Source of the DNA: Mariannaea sp. PMI_226
Taxonomy: Eukaryota > Ascomycota > Sordariomycetes > Hypocreales > Nectriaceae
Assembly (NCBI GenBank): GCA_024336345.1
Contig: JANFOG010000005.1
Location: forward strand, 1,488,001-1,552,000
DNA: 64,000 bases
Direction: 5' to 3'
Part shown: positions 1 through 11,922 of the stretch, in pieces
Position numbering within the stretch: position 1 is the stretch's first letter
Layout of the letters: every line of letters begins with the position of its first letter
Notes under the pieces: model-generated
The model's input: the letters and a program-made list of their open reading frames with translations, nothing else
Told to the model about the DNA's origin: nothing
The model's database searches: none
Translations under genes and position numbers: made by a program

Positions 1-1196
1 GAATGGCTTCAACAACTCAACGACATCGAGAGGATGAGCCAGTTGATTGAATTCAACAATTCCTTCATCTCAACTCCCTGTGAGGGGCAGGCGAGGCAAA
101 AGCTGAACAGTCATCCCATGCACAGCTTACCTAGATAGGAAGATAAGTTAATACCAGTTACGATCGACTGATAAGTTCAATTCTGTGCTCCCCGCTTGCT
201 GGTATCATTACCAGCACTCCGTGCATCATCGCTTAGGTATAAAGAAAATGGAACATGGACTCTCAGCCGCTATGCCAAGCAAATCGTACCATAGCCGCAG
301 CTGAATGCACGTCAGGGAAGTTTCCAATACCTGGATAACAGCATCATTACGCATACATGCAGCATCAACCAACTTCCGTCATCGTCCCAAGACATCAGCA
401 AATCTCTGTGCAATTCTGATCCTCAACAAAAACTTCACGCCTACTATTTTCACGAACACAACGACAAGACCAGCGCGAGTTTGCTTAAAACTATTTTTGT
501 CCATATTTTTTTTTTGGGAAGTTAAGGACTATGTACGAAGTACGACTTAGCCATCTGGCGGCAGACCCGCCACGTTTGTTGCTTTAACCTTACTCAACCC
601 TCCTTCTTTTTTTTTTTCTGCTTTGTCTTCTTTTTGAATTAAAAGAGAGCTTATTCCTCCGACATTACTATCTTAAGCCTCCATTTGTTATTTTTGCTCT
701 CATCTATTAGAGGCAAATCGATGCCTCTGGGGTATCAAGGTCGTGTTCAAAAACCCCCTCTCGCAGAGGTGCTCAAAATGCACCAAAATGCTCAAGCGCT
801 CAGCTTGGCTTTCTCAGAAATCAAGTAGTAGAATTGCCTTTTCCAAAAGGCCATGTGAGGTACGCAGCTCTCCTCATCGTACAAAATTGGGGGGGCTTGT
901 ATGTTTTCCTTAGCCACCCCGCCGCCGGTTGAACCGACGCAGGAAGAAATCATGTAACACCTCAATGCATTCAAGCAGAAACGATTACATCCATAGATAA
1001 TGCCTGAATATCCGGTATCTTCGCCTCATCTCGCCATACCGCAGAAAAAAATCGAGGGCGGCTGAGTGACAACCATTTGGCATATTGGGTTTGCGAATAT
1101 CGCGTCGTCGTGTGTCATTTCGTTTCCAAGAACCAAAGATCGAATTAAATTAGTTCATAAGTCATAAGGAGTGGAGCTGATTTTGAGTCAACAAGT
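1..1196. other. intergenic / 3' flank, no gene seen
   Basis: No coding region with protein-like composition was found here. Short open frames occur but are rich in rare residues and lack good start or splice context. T-rich runs lie near 500-650, as is common in fungal flanks. The part next to 1197 probably includes the 3' UTR of the minus-strand gene that ends there. Confidence 0.5.
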
Positions 1197-2338
1197 TCAT
1201 TGCTGATCGGTGACCCAAGCATTGTCGTTGATGAATGAATCCCACGAGGGTTCCTCATCCGTTGGAGGTTGAGTGGTCAGATCCCAATCCATCGCGCCCA
1301 GGTTCATCATATACAGGCCGCTGTCATTGCCTCCATCGTAAGTCTTAGTTGGCCTAGGAGGCTCAGGATAGGTGCACATGTGTGAATTGGCAGGGCTCCA
1401 TTGCTGGTTGTTATACATGTTTGCACCAAAAGTATCCGTCATGTCGACACCCATCAGCATTTTAGCTTCAGTGGGCAACTCAGAAGTAAAGACAGAATTA
1501 TCTGGTCCAACTTCTGTCATGCTTGAAATTGGGGCTTTGTTGACAGAGAAGAGCGTTGACGATGAGGATTGTGGGGTATGCGGATGGGATCCAGATCCAG
1601 CAGTCAACACTGGCGATGACGCATTCGGCTCATCCAGATCTGACGGAGACACTGCAGATGATACCGAACGGCTCCGGTCGTTCTGGTGGTGTCCATAATT
1701 GACTTCTTGAAAATTCGGGTCGAAAGAACTGTCCATGGAACCATGCAGCCGGCTATTCAAGTGTTGTGGTGGGGGAGGGATGGAGTATCCAGGAGTTGAC
1801 CATCGTTGAGACATATTTCGAGCTTGGCGATTGGCGTTTGGAAATGTCTGAGCGAAAGCTTTGTTGATAGCATTATTGTTCCAATCTTGCTCGCTGGCAG
1901 ACAATAACTTGGACATAGCAACCCTGTTAGTCAGATATGTCTCCACGCGAGAGTTCATTTCTGGCGACGAGGTTTGCATGTGAGGGCCCAGTAAACGGTA
2001 TGATCGAGGGAAATCGTCCTCTTCCTCTTCATACATCTCTTCCTTCATAACAATCTCCTCGGTGACGCGAAATGCTTTGCCAGTGCGTCTCTTGTGTATC
2101 TCACTTGCCATGCGGGCTGACTGAACACGAGCTTCGATGCTGCGATCGGCCCGCCTTGAAGCGGCAATGTAGGCACGCTCCTGATTTTCTTCATGTGATC
2201 GCTCAGTCTAGGTTAGTGGTAATTAGTTGACTGTTAACCAATAAATAGAGGAGTGGATGTCCTCACCTTGCGCTGAGGCTTATCAGCCCCTGGGATAGTA
2301 GAATCCATCGTTCCGACGTCTAGATATCTCTTTGGCAT
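1197..2338 (-). CDS. conserved ascomycete protein of unknown function, basic N-terminus, Ser/Pro-rich tail
   Basis: Two exons, 2338-2267 and 2207-1197, encode about 360 residues. The intron has a GTGAGG donor and ends in CTAACCTAG. Exon 1 gives an N-terminus starting MPKRYLDVGTMDS. The first residues of exon 2 form a strongly basic helix-prone stretch (ERAYIAASRRADRSIEAR, then EIHKRRTGK), followed by an acidic patch (EEMYEEEEDDFP). The rest is Ser/Pro/Asn/Gln-rich and probably disordered, with repeated acidic-aromatic patches near the C-terminus (DWDL, SWDSF) that resemble activation segments. The basic segment loosely recalls a bZIP basic region, but no leucine zipper follows, so I do not call it one. 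I recognise it as a fungal-type conserved protein without a known role; a nuclear, transcription-related role is only an inference. The first ATG after the T-rich leader was taken as the start. Confidence 0.8.
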
Positions 2339-5300
2339 AGTTGAGTTTGTAAGAACTTTGTCGATTGAAAATGGGGAATTCCTTTTGATTTATAATTTTT
2401 TCTCTTTTACGAGAGTACTCCGAAATTTGGTCGTATTAACCTCTGAAAAAGAGAGTGAATCAGTCCAGCCTCCCGTGTGGGAGAGTTTGGTAGGTGAAGC
2501 TTCAGGTGGTGTGTGGGCCGAATGCGACAAGTGAGGCTAAATACGAATCCCTCAGATGGTTTGAGCTAGCCGAGATGGAGGTGAGGATGGGCTCAATATG
2601 GCTTAGTATTGAATTAGAGACGGAATTCCAGCTATGCAGTAGATGTCGGAGATGCAAGAAATGCAGGACGGTGGCAGCTGAAAATCCAGACGGAGGGACC
2701 AGAAGCGAAGGACAGCGTTTTGCAAGCTCTTTGATGGTAATAAATGTTGCGTGGGTGAGAGAGAGAAAAGTGTGAGAGTGTGTATATATAAGAATAGAGG
2801 AAGTTATGATGTGTGTCAAGAGTAAGTATATCAGTCCCGAACTGAGCTACCGGGGGTGAGGCAGGTAGCGCAGGTGCAAGAGAGTAGAGTAAGAGTAGGT
2901 AAGTGCCCAGGTAAGTGCCTAGGTAGGTTAAGGATATGGGGAAGGGAGGCAATTGAGGAACCTATGTGAGGCCAATAGAAAAGTATAAGACTCAGGTCAA
3001 CATAGCCGAGAACAGCAATAGACCAGAACAAGTGACAAACCACGGATTCGGTCAAGAGCTCGAGACTCCCGGGGCAATGGTCCCATCTTATATCAAGTTT
3101 AGAGTAAAAAAAAAAATTACACCGAACCCCAAGAATCAAAATAAAACAAAAAGTGGTAGTTACAGCAGGCGTTGATTGGAAACGGCCGTTAAGGGGGGCG
3201 CGGGCGTAACGCAGCAAATGTTCCAAGGCATCATGTTTTCGATCCTCTCCCGATTTCCCAGCTCTGATCGAGAGAACGTATGGCGATCGATCTCGATGCT
3301 ATGACGTCCATTCGCGCAAGGGCCGCCCTTGATGGCGGGCTTCCATTTCGCGAGCACCCACTGAGGGGACCCGGAGGGGATCCGCCGCAGGGCGCTAACA
3401 GGAGAGACCAAACACTTTTTAGCGGGGCTTCCCCTCCACAATGCCTGTGTTGCCTACTTTCCACTGCTGTGAAGGAGCCGCCAGGGTCGGAAAGTTCTCA
3501 GTTGGCACGACTTCCAAGAAACCTGTATGGGAAAATGGGGAAAATGCCTGCTGAACTGTGGTGCATGCAGAAGTTGCATCCGGAATTTGAGATACTACCA
3601 CTGTATGTACATTGATTCACACCCATACCGCAAGGTAAGCTAGGTAATTCATTAATACCATGGTATAATATCGGCTTCCCCCCTATCACTCCCGGAAGCA
3701 ACCCTCGGCACGGCTCCTGGTTGGCCAAGCCGTGTATGTGCCAGAAGACTCCCTCCCGTTCTTGACTGCATCTGCTTGACTGCATCTGAATGAGACTCCT
3801 TCTGACATCTGAACATCGAACTCGTGCCTTGACAATAATGGGTGTTCTTGAACATTCTAGAGAAAACCACAATAATAATAAGGTGATAACCTTATCGGGA
3901 TTCGGTGTTTCTACATTGTTGCGTCTTTCTTGCTTTGCTTTCGTCTCCTCCTTTCCCTCACTCAACTCTCAACTCCGGGCAAGCGGCGGCTCATACCACA
4001 CTAAACCAGCCGACGTAGGTGGCTTGAACATGCCACCTTGTATCCGTATAAGCTACCTACCTAAAGGAGGGAACCTGTCACGCCCATCTGCATAAGGATT
4101 TCGGAGCTCAAGCCTCGCATGCACCCGGCCACCCAACCAACCCCACAGAAGCGACTCGAAAAGAAAGAAAGACAAGAAAAAAGCCTCCTGTGTCTCCTCA
4201 AAAGAAACTTGCTAAACTCGGAATAATAGACCCAATACAGCTTGCAAGGCAAGAAAAGCAAGGAATGTTCAATTAAGATAACACGAAAATGACGAGGTAT
4301 GATCTTTAACTCCTGCAATAACAATCCTGCCTTTATTAGATCCGGAGCAAGTCATCCGCAACCATCGGCAACTGATCATGTAAAGTCTTAGTACAGCCAT
4401 AGGGGTGATTTCCAAGCGATCGTTCTCCCGGAGGTTTACTACATGGAGATCATTACGGACGGATGAATAGGGGGGAACGTAAGTATATTTTCATCCCAAG
4501 AGGTTCATAGTCTTCAGACTTTCAACCTAAATGTTGCATCAGTTTCGTGTAATTCCATCCTTTCTCCGATCAATCCCATTCCTCGATTACCCACCAGTTC
4601 AATTCGTCGGATTGTTGAACGCTTCACATCATAGTCACTCTATAGAAAACTGTATTAAGCATGAAGTACAGTACGAAGTACATACGATTGATAGCGGCCT
4701 CGTGGACGGATGTGAAGCTGACATGCCGATCTGAGTTGTGGCAGCTTGCGCGTTCCGGTAAAGCATCCCGAGGCCTTGGAATCCCTGCAGCCTGAACAAC
4801 GCATCCAGGTCGCGCTGGGCCTTTCTGGTCCATTCTGGTCCTGGTCAGGTTCTGTGCCGGAGGGTTTCCTCCGGTGTCAGATCCAAAATCCTAACCACCC
4901 TGGGGGACGTTCCAAGTTATCACCGACTCCCCCCCTCCCTGGACTAGTGCTTGACATTTCTGTTGGGTGGGGAGTGGCTCAACCGGAGTGGCTAGTGTAA
5001 TTACTCCTATTCGCTGCTGCTCCTTTCCTGTGAATATCATGTCACAAGCTCGGCAACACACAAAAAGTCCCTGGCTGTACTCCGTATGGACATGGAATAC
5101 TTCAGCAACCAAAAGTTCTCAACAAGCAGGGTCCGAAAGAATGGCAGCCCTCTCATGCAGTATCCGGATGACTAGGCAAAGCCAAGTGGTACCATTTAGA
5201 ACTTCAGACCCCGCGTTTGCCGGTCTCATTAGCCACACAGTAGCCACACTGCATAGCCACACAGTTTGCGCCACATTCGCCTCCTCTCTTATCTCTCTCT

Positions 5301-6862
5301 AGGCGTACTGTAGGAAATATCATGCACTACCAACATGTGTACTCCGTGCAAGTTAGTCGACAACTTCGCCTCTTGTGGCATCAGTGCGGGAGTCTCAATC
5401 TTTAACATGGCAACAAAAAAGGTTGAGCCCCCCTTAACCGTGGCTATCCAGCTCAAACGTCATTTCGCCACTGCCAATCGGCTCCTGACCTTCAGGCCCT
5501 TACAACCTGTTCCTGTTTGCCAAATGAACTTGCACTTGCGTGATTCGCGACATGCTTTCAGCGTAGCCATGACTGAGCTCTGACGTTGCCGCCACCTCAA
5601 ACGGGGAATTTCTCTTTTGTGTTTTGGGTCCAAAGTAAATACTTCTCAACTTCAATGATTGGCAAACATCATCATGAGCTATTGGTAACCATTAGCATGG
5701 TCGCCAGATATGGGCGTGGATGTGCACACGTTTTGTCGTTTCGCCACACTTTATTATCCACCCGGTATTCCCTTTTGCTTGTTTTGCAAATATCTTAGGC
5801 ATCCAAGCTCATACTGCCGGCTTGTCCAACTTCCGAAATCTCGTGCGGTACGAAACGATTGTGAATCCGTTGCTATCCTCGTCCGATGGGCTTGGCGTGT
5901 TGAGTCACTACAATGCTTTTTGCCTCCGTCAACTGTACGCATTTGCGAGAGCCAAATGCCCCCTCCCCACCCTCCTCCCTTTCATGTGATAGTTTCTTCC
6001 AGTGTCATATCGAAATGTATCGTGCAGAATTATTACCATCGGCATAGCTTCAAATTCACATGGACCCTGATGAGTGAGGGAGAACCCTTAGAGTCTCCAT
6101 CCATCCTCATCTTCTGATTAGTGGCAAGGTCCCGAAATTCTTCGCACATCTTACATCTCCACTTACACCCGAACAAGTCGCTAACGCGAAAGGGTGGTAT
6201 CAATTTCTTCCTCCCCCCGCTGCTCACTGCTCCGGATCAAAAAACTGAGTTGAGGCTGCGGGCGCGAATTCGCTAGGTGTCAGGTGATGTGGCCTATGGA
6301 TGAAACTCTACTTATCATGGCTGCATCCCCTACCAAGCATTCACGCTCCTGGGCAAATATCAGAGTCAAGGAGCATATCCTCGTCATAAACCGGCACGCT
6401 CCGGGGCAACTGCTCAGCTATGTGCTGAGTATGGTACAGATACACAAATCAGAGTGAATCAGGGGCGGGTTGAGACGGATCCTCAGATACTCAGCTAGCC
6501 CGAAGCAGGGAAACCAACTTCTTCTATTTTTGAAGGGTTTAGTGATATCGGTGTTTTCTCAATATTATTCTGAGGAGAAGTACTACAATCCGGATACTGT
6601 TTACTGCTTTCTTTCAATTGACTCAAGGAAGTACGTGATTGTATGCTGTCTTGGAGATATTCAACTGCATCAGAAACAATTGGGCGTTAACAGGCACCAC
6701 TAATGATTATCCCTGAATTCGTCGAGCTAAAAAAACCAATGGAAATCCAACTTTTCGCGTCTATCAGGAAATGCTAATGATCTTTTCCTAGATTCATACA
6801 GATCTAGCATAGTGAAACACATGAAGACGCCTGAAAACATAGAAATGAACAAAGTCGTCTCC
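2339..6862. other. 4.5-kb gene-poor region
   Basis: Several frames of 60-155 codons exist on both strands, but they overlap one another, show no family resemblance and lack consistent splice signals. The part near 2339-2800 is the promoter and leader of the minus-strand gene ending at 1197. A cluster of AGGTAAGT/AGGTAGGT words lies at about 2860-2935, and three TAGCCACAC copies lie at about 5230-5261. Non-coding transcripts cannot be excluded. Confidence 0.45.
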
Positions 6863-7251
6863 CTAGTTGGGCCGAGATAGGTACCCATCAGGTCGAAGAC
6901 CAAAGTGAGACACCGCAGCCCGTCTCTTCGTATCCCTTCCCGGGCGGTCCTCGGGAGTGGGAAGCCCCGTACCCGCCCTCAGTGCCGAGGATCGTTCCGA
7001 TCCTGCGATGTCGAAGTCTCGTGGGATACGGACCGGGTCGGTGGGGTGTTTGAGCCTTTCCAAGGTTTTGTAAGGAGTTCTCAGTCGGGACGACGGCTGC
7101 CAGAAACGGGAGAATGCTTACAGACGTCGTCAGTGAATGAGTATAGTTACAGCTGGGGTGCCCATCCAAAAATCCCCGAATTCGCTCCGTTGCCAGGAGT
7201 AACTTACCGTCGACGTTTGTGGCGCTCACCTTCAGGTACATAAGAAGCCAT
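6863..7251 (-). CDS. possible small spliced gene, about 86 residues, unknown
   Basis: Proposed exons are 7251-7208 and 7079-6863. The start gives MASYVPEGERHKRR, followed by a strong donor (GTAAGT at 7207). A lariat-like CACTGACG and a TTCTGGCAG acceptor follow downstream. Using that CAG acceptor puts an early stop in frame. Using the GAG eight bases further on (exon starting 7079) gives a protein-like basic product containing KTLERLKHPTDPV and ending GYLSRPN. A second solution uses the earlier GTGAGC donor with the CAG acceptor and gives a different 77-residue frame. No family was recognised. Composition (Arg/Pro-rich, no signal peptide) and paired splice signals argue for a real small gene, but which product is made cannot be settled from sequence alone. 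Confidence 0.33.
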
Positions 7252-7665
7252 CAAGGTGCAGCAGGCGTATCAAGAACGAGGCGTTTTGGGTGGGAACAAG
7301 ATGATTGTAATGTGAGTGGCTTTCAATGGAGTTGATGAAGCAGTGAATGAAGAGGGCAGAGAAAGAAGAAGAAAATTGTGTTCTCAGGGATGTAAGGTTA
7401 TTCTGCATGTACTCATTTTCGTTACCGTGAGCCTGATAATCGTTCACAGTAAGAGGCGGTCGAAAACCTGGGCAAATAGAATTGAAAAGATCCGGTGCAT
7501 TTGTGTTTCCAATGCTTTGACTTTTTCGTCACTTGCGAATATCATATTATCGAGCTATCAGGTTCCTGGGTATTGAGTACCACACAATCATTGCTTCCTT
7601 TTCCATCCATTGTAGAATCCTCCCTTGCCAGTATACATTCTTCTTTGTTGCGCCGCTTTTCCGTC
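7252..7665. other. intergenic, no gene seen
   Basis: This stretch separates the candidate small gene from the 3' end of nop9. It would contain the upstream region of the former and the 3' UTR of the latter. No other feature is visible. Confidence 0.45.
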
Positions 7666-9684
7666 CTATTCTCGTTGGCGGCTCTTGAATTTGTCCGAGC
7701 TCTTTGGCCCCCTTGGGTGAGCATTCTGCTCTGGCTGGATGTCAACTTCTCTCATCCAGGCTTTCCAATCCCCTCTTCTGGTCTTCCACATGTCACCTTT
7801 CCAGCTTCTCCATACACTTCTTCCCATCCAGCTATCTCGAAGTTCGGCCTCACGCTCTCCAAGTTTGACCATGACAGCCTCCTTCATATGCAAGGGCACG
7901 CTGCGCTCTTTGCCTTTACTAGGGACTTCAACAATAGCGTTGATCAGGTTGTGACCTGCTTTGGAGGTGGCGAGCTCCCCAACGTGTGGCTGAATGGTGC
8001 TGACAATGACTTTGTGGAACGCAGGGTTAGAGGATGGGGTCGCAAGGGCGGTGGTGAGAACGGTGACGGTTGGTAGAGATGTAGTTGCGAGTCGGACGAG
8101 CTGCTCTGCTGAAATGGCGAGGAGGGCTTCCTGAACGCCCTTGGTTGGTCCGGGGATAGACAATAGGGTGGTCAGCAACTGGGCGCCGTGTGATTGAATG
8201 GCGTATTCGTTCTTGGAAAGCTGCTTGATGTCTTTATTCTTCTTCTCCTCATCCTTGAACCCACAGAGTGTGATCACCAGATCAGCTGATGTAGAACCAC
8301 AGCCTCCCCTGAGCCCTTTCATTAGCTTTTTGATCTCGTCATTCACGCCACGAGCGTGGCATCGCTCGAAAAGAGTCTTTATCACGTTGAATCTCGACTT
8401 AGATACAAGCTGTGGCACAGTTGGGGTAATCTGGTCTACGGCCTTGACCAAATCATCCTTTCCAAGTCGATTCAAGACCCTGATGGCAGCGTACGAGGAG
8501 ATGTCATTACGAACATATCCCTGTATCCTGGGGAGGAAGATGTTCAGATTCAGGGCCTTGAAGATCTTTCCTGGTGCGTGAGTGATGAGAGTCTCAATTA
8601 ATCGTGACCCGATCTGGTCGTAGATCATGCTGTTGATAAACTGAGAAGCCTCTGATGTTTCATCGTTCAGAGTCTGTGGCGCACCAGGAAGTAGCTGTTG
8701 TAACAAGGTAGGCTGTCCCGACTCAGATTTCTGCTCACTCTTATTGAGTGTAAGGTCGAGTTCCAAGAGAAGCTGAAGTGTTGGGTTTCCCATGGGATGT
8801 GTAGCTAAGACCCTCAAACCGGTCGCGTCCATGCCTGAAGTCGAATCCTGGATGACCTTTTTGAGCGCCATGTCGAAGGATGACGGGACAGCGCGCAGTC
8901 CCTGGTTGGCCTCATCGGCAACATTCGACCCAGCAACAGAAATATTCTCCTTCTTCTTGCTCTTCATAAGAGTCTTGACTGATGTATCCTCTAGAGGTCG
9001 GCCTGACAGGACAAGGAGCAAAACGCGCAGGGTGTGTGACGCAAATCGATCGGTGACCAGGTAGCCCAAGGCACTTTCTAGCTCGTCTAGCGTCTCCAGG
9101 AAAAGGTTTTCCATGGATGATTCTGGCTTTTGTGCATCCGCAGATGCTCCTGTGGTGTCCATAACATATCCAGCGAGTTCTTGAGAAACCACACCTGCGG
9201 ATCGGAGGAAGAGAGCCTCACAACAGTGGCTGGCAAACCGGTGCTGCACCAGGGATAAGAAGTGGCCAGCGAAGGCCTCAAACAGGTGTTTTTTCTGTGC
9301 GGTATTGGCAAGCTGAATCAAGCGCTCCATCAAGCGTGAACACGACTGGCTGCTGGCAAGCTTGAGCTCCTTGCCTTGTGCTTCCTTATAGACGTTTTCT
9401 AGGAAGATGTCCCTATCTTCGGTAGTTGGGAATTGATTCAATTCGAGAAGCTCATCGGCGCGACGAAAGTACTCTTGCTCCTCATCAGCCAACATTCCGA
9501 AGAACTCCTTCTCTCCGATGCCATTCTGCTGAGGCTCTGAATCATCGTGGCCGTAGACTTCGTCATCGGTGGTTCGCTGGCGCTTGGGTTCGGCTTCGTG
9601 GTTGTCCTGCGGCTCGACGTCCTCATGACGCTTGCGTTTGCGCTCTTCGCGAGCCGCACCTCGTTTGGTACGAGGCTTCGGCAT
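7666..9684 (-). CDS. nop9: Nop9, nucleolar PUF-repeat ribosome biogenesis factor
   Basis: An intronless frame of 672 residues. Nop9 is a nucleolar RNA-binding protein needed for 18S rRNA maturation and 40S subunit assembly. The N-terminus is very basic (MPKPRTKRGAAREERKRKR), a likely nuclear/nucleolar signal, followed by an acidic linker. It continues with the family hallmark region GEKEFFGMLADEEQEYF. PUF-type helical repeats with recurrent SCSRLMERLI-, HRFASHCCEAL- and DRFASHTLRVLL-like segments fill most of the remainder, and the C-terminus is basic again. Length agrees with fungal Nop9 proteins (roughly 650-720). The frame is open further upstream to about 9858, but the ATG at 9684 was chosen because the basic MPKPR start is typical and the upstream part looks like leader. 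Expression is expected to be growth-linked; no regulatory site was identified. Confidence 0.93.
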   Translation of the reverse strand: MPKPRTKRGAAREERKRKRHEDVEPQDNHEAEPKRQRTTDDEVYGHDDSEPQQNGIGEKEFFGMLADEEQEYFRRADELLELNQFPTTEDRDIFLENVYKEAQGKELKLASSQSCSRLMERLIQLANTAQKKHLFEAFAGHFLSLVQHRFASHCCEALFLRSAGVVSQELAGYVMDTTGASADAQKPESSMENLFLETLDELESALGYLVTDRFASHTLRVLLLVLSGRPLEDTSVKTLMKSKKKENISVAGSNVADEANQGLRAVPSSFDMALKKVIQDSTSGMDATGLRVLATHPMGNPTLQLLLELDLTLNKSEQKSESGQPTLLQQLLPGAPQTLNDETSEASQFINSMIYDQIGSRLIETLITHAPGKIFKALNLNIFLPRIQGYVRNDISSYAAIRVLNRLGKDDLVKAVDQITPTVPQLVSKSRFNVIKTLFERCHARGVNDEIKKLMKGLRGGCGSTSADLVITLCGFKDEEKKNKDIKQLSKNEYAIQSHGAQLLTTLLSIPGPTKGVQEALLAISAEQLVRLATTSLPTVTVLTTALATPSSNPAFHKVIVSTIQPHVGELATSKAGHNLINAIVEVPSKGKERSVPLHMKEAVMVKLGEREAELRDSWMGRSVWRSWKGDMWKTRRGDWKAWMREVDIQPEQNAHPRGPKSSDKFKSRQRE

Positions 9685-10207
9685 TGTATCGGCGGGAATT
9701 AGGGAGCTCTCGATACTTTGCACGTTGGTAAACCAGAGAGTCAACTTGGTGGGGTGCAAGTTGACCTGGAATCTTTTTTTTTTCCAAATTTTCTGGCAGA
9801 GGCAGATCCTCCTTATCGATAAGACCCACAACCAGCTTCTTGAGATCAACGCCGGCACAGCTCTGACTCCACTCTGGAGTTCAACTTGATGTTAGTACGC
9901 CAGGAATAGCAATGTGCCAGTAGCTTCTAATCTACCTGGTTACTTCAAAGATCGGCGTCTTAACTATTTCTCTTCAAACTAGGATTTCTCCTAAATTTTA
10001 GTTCTAGTATTGACTTGAGATCTTGCCAGATCTCCTTCCCAGATGTCAAGCTTTGCCCATGTCCGTTATTATGGAAGCCCTTCAACCATTTCGAATCTAT
10101 TCCAAATTTCCTAACCTCCCTCCCTTGGTTCCCGTGTCTTATCTAGTCATTTTATATTCATATATCATATGCGCCGAATATTTTTTTCGTGTTCTCCCAG
10201 ATAAGCC
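9685..10207. other. intergenic, no gene seen
   Basis: This is the 5' leader and promoter of nop9 on the right-to-left reading and the 3' flank of the decarboxylase gene. It has AT-rich stretches and no supported coding region. Confidence 0.5.
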
Positions 10208-11922
10208 TTAGAATAGCTCTTGACCTACCTGCTCAAGACCCTTGACTAAACCCTCAACGGTGCCCTTCAGCGTCTGGCAATTAACTACAACGCGGAAAAA
10301 GTGGCCTTTGGGACCAGGCGCGTAGTCTACCATATATCCTCTAAGAATCATCTTCTCGACAATCGTCTTAGTCCGCAAGGTGTTTGCCTCTTTGTCTTCA
10401 GACAACTCCTTGCCTGGAGCATAGTAGAAGCATACTTGCAAGCAAGGGGGTGGGTCTTGGGATACCAAGACAAAGTTATCGCTCTTCTTGATGAGATTGG
10501 CGAGGTATGCAGCCTGCTCAAAGGCGTGGTCGATTTGCTTCTCGAAACCAGCTGCACCATAATATATCCAGGCAAGAGCAAGTTTGAGACTGTCTCCACG
10601 GCGACCGCATTGCAGAGTTAGGTCAGCTAAGTCCCAGGTCTCTTCATCTCCCTGGTTACTGTGGAATAGGTAGCCAGCCGAGGTGCTGTTTGCTTTGCTG
10701 AAGATGTTCATATCAGGGCAGAGGAGATATGAGCAGGTGACAGGGACGTTCATCATTTTGTGAGGATTGACAGTGAGAGAATTGGCCAAGTGCGACCCCT
10801 TCAGTTTGTGCTGATGATTAGCAGAAAAGATTGCAGGGCCTCCCCAGCTCGCATCAATGTGCATCCAGAGCCCAAACTCCTTGCAGACTTTGGATATCTC
10901 TTCAAAAGGTTCGTAGGAGCCCATGACGGTAGTGCCCGCAGTGGAGTTAACGTAAAATGGCGTCTTCCCTTCTGCCTTGACTCGAAGAATCTGTTGTCTC
11001 AACGCATCGGGTTTCATACACCCATTCTCATCTACAGCGACGGGACAAACATTGTTAGTGCCTAAACCCAGGACCATGGCGCTTTTCTCCACGGAGTAGT
11101 GGCCGTGTGCGCTTGTAAAAGCAACAAAGTCGTATGAACCGTTGCCAGAAATTCTGCATTCAGGGAACAGTGTGTTGCGGGCAACAACCATGGAAGTCAA
11201 GTTGGAGGCGCTCCCTCCTTGGCATGAGATACCTCCAGCGCGAGAACCCGTGAAGCCAAATAAGTGCGCAAGAGTCTTTGCGGTAGTCTTCTCGACGATT
11301 GACAAAGCAGGGGAGACTTGGAATACGTGTAACTGCAGTGAGTGTCAAAGCGAGAGGGGTATAAAATGTCTTGTGGATGGGCCTTACATTTGTGTTGAGG
11401 ACGGAAAGAATCATGTCTGAAACTATACCAACCTACTTATAGATGAGCAGGTGTACTTGGAAAGTTTACGGGGGGTTCTTACAGCATTTGTGCTGGCGTA
11501 TAGCTTGTCTAGAAATCCCTGATCCCAGGTGTTGACGCTGTATTGAAGAACTTTCTGAATGATCGTTAGGAGGCCGTCCTTCCCTTGACCGTTGTTAGGA
11601 AGTGACAATTTCATCTTGTCAGCCAGCTCCCTGGGATTCTGATGAAAGTCCACAAGCACATTTCTGATACGGCCGGCTTCATCCGGTGTAATGCTTCCAG
11701 TGGCACGGTCCGCAGCTGCATCGTCAGCAGCCTTGATAAAGGGTACAATAAGATCCCGAACAGAGCCAATCAACTATAGAGGGTGCGCATCAGCGGCCAA
11801 TGATGTCGAAGCTTGCAGACAGATGGGTGTCTTACATCGGCAACCTCTTCAGCCCTATGGAGGGGGGGGGAGGGGATCCCATTCCCGTTTTGGGGAGGCT
11901 GGTGGCCGTTGGTTGTGGTCAT
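10208..11922 (-). CDS. PLP-dependent group II decarboxylase (glutamate/cysteine-sulfinate/aspartate decarboxylase-like)
   Basis: Four exons (11922-11836, 11773-11483, 11432-11388, 11332-10208) give 515 residues. All introns have GT..AG ends and phase-0 joins. Family hallmarks: the substrate-domain phrase DFHQNPRELADKM, GGSASNLTSM for phosphate binding, AHGHYSVEK, the PLP-contacting Asp in HIDASWGGP (about D301) and the Schiff-base lysine in NPHKMMNVP (about K333). The DxxWGG and NPHKMM forms match the GAD/CSAD branch that decarboxylates acidic amino acids, rather than aromatic decarboxylases with HVDAAYAG. Exact substrate cannot be assigned. The protein should be cytosolic, with no signal peptide. 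Exon 1 is short and Pro-rich and includes a run of nine C bases that keeps frame into the first intron. Confidence in family is high; in substrate, low. Confidence 0.92.

Noticed and set aside
7495..8076. 193-codon open frame antisense to the end of nop9
   Set aside because: It mirrors the codon pattern of nop9 and has no recognisable domain.
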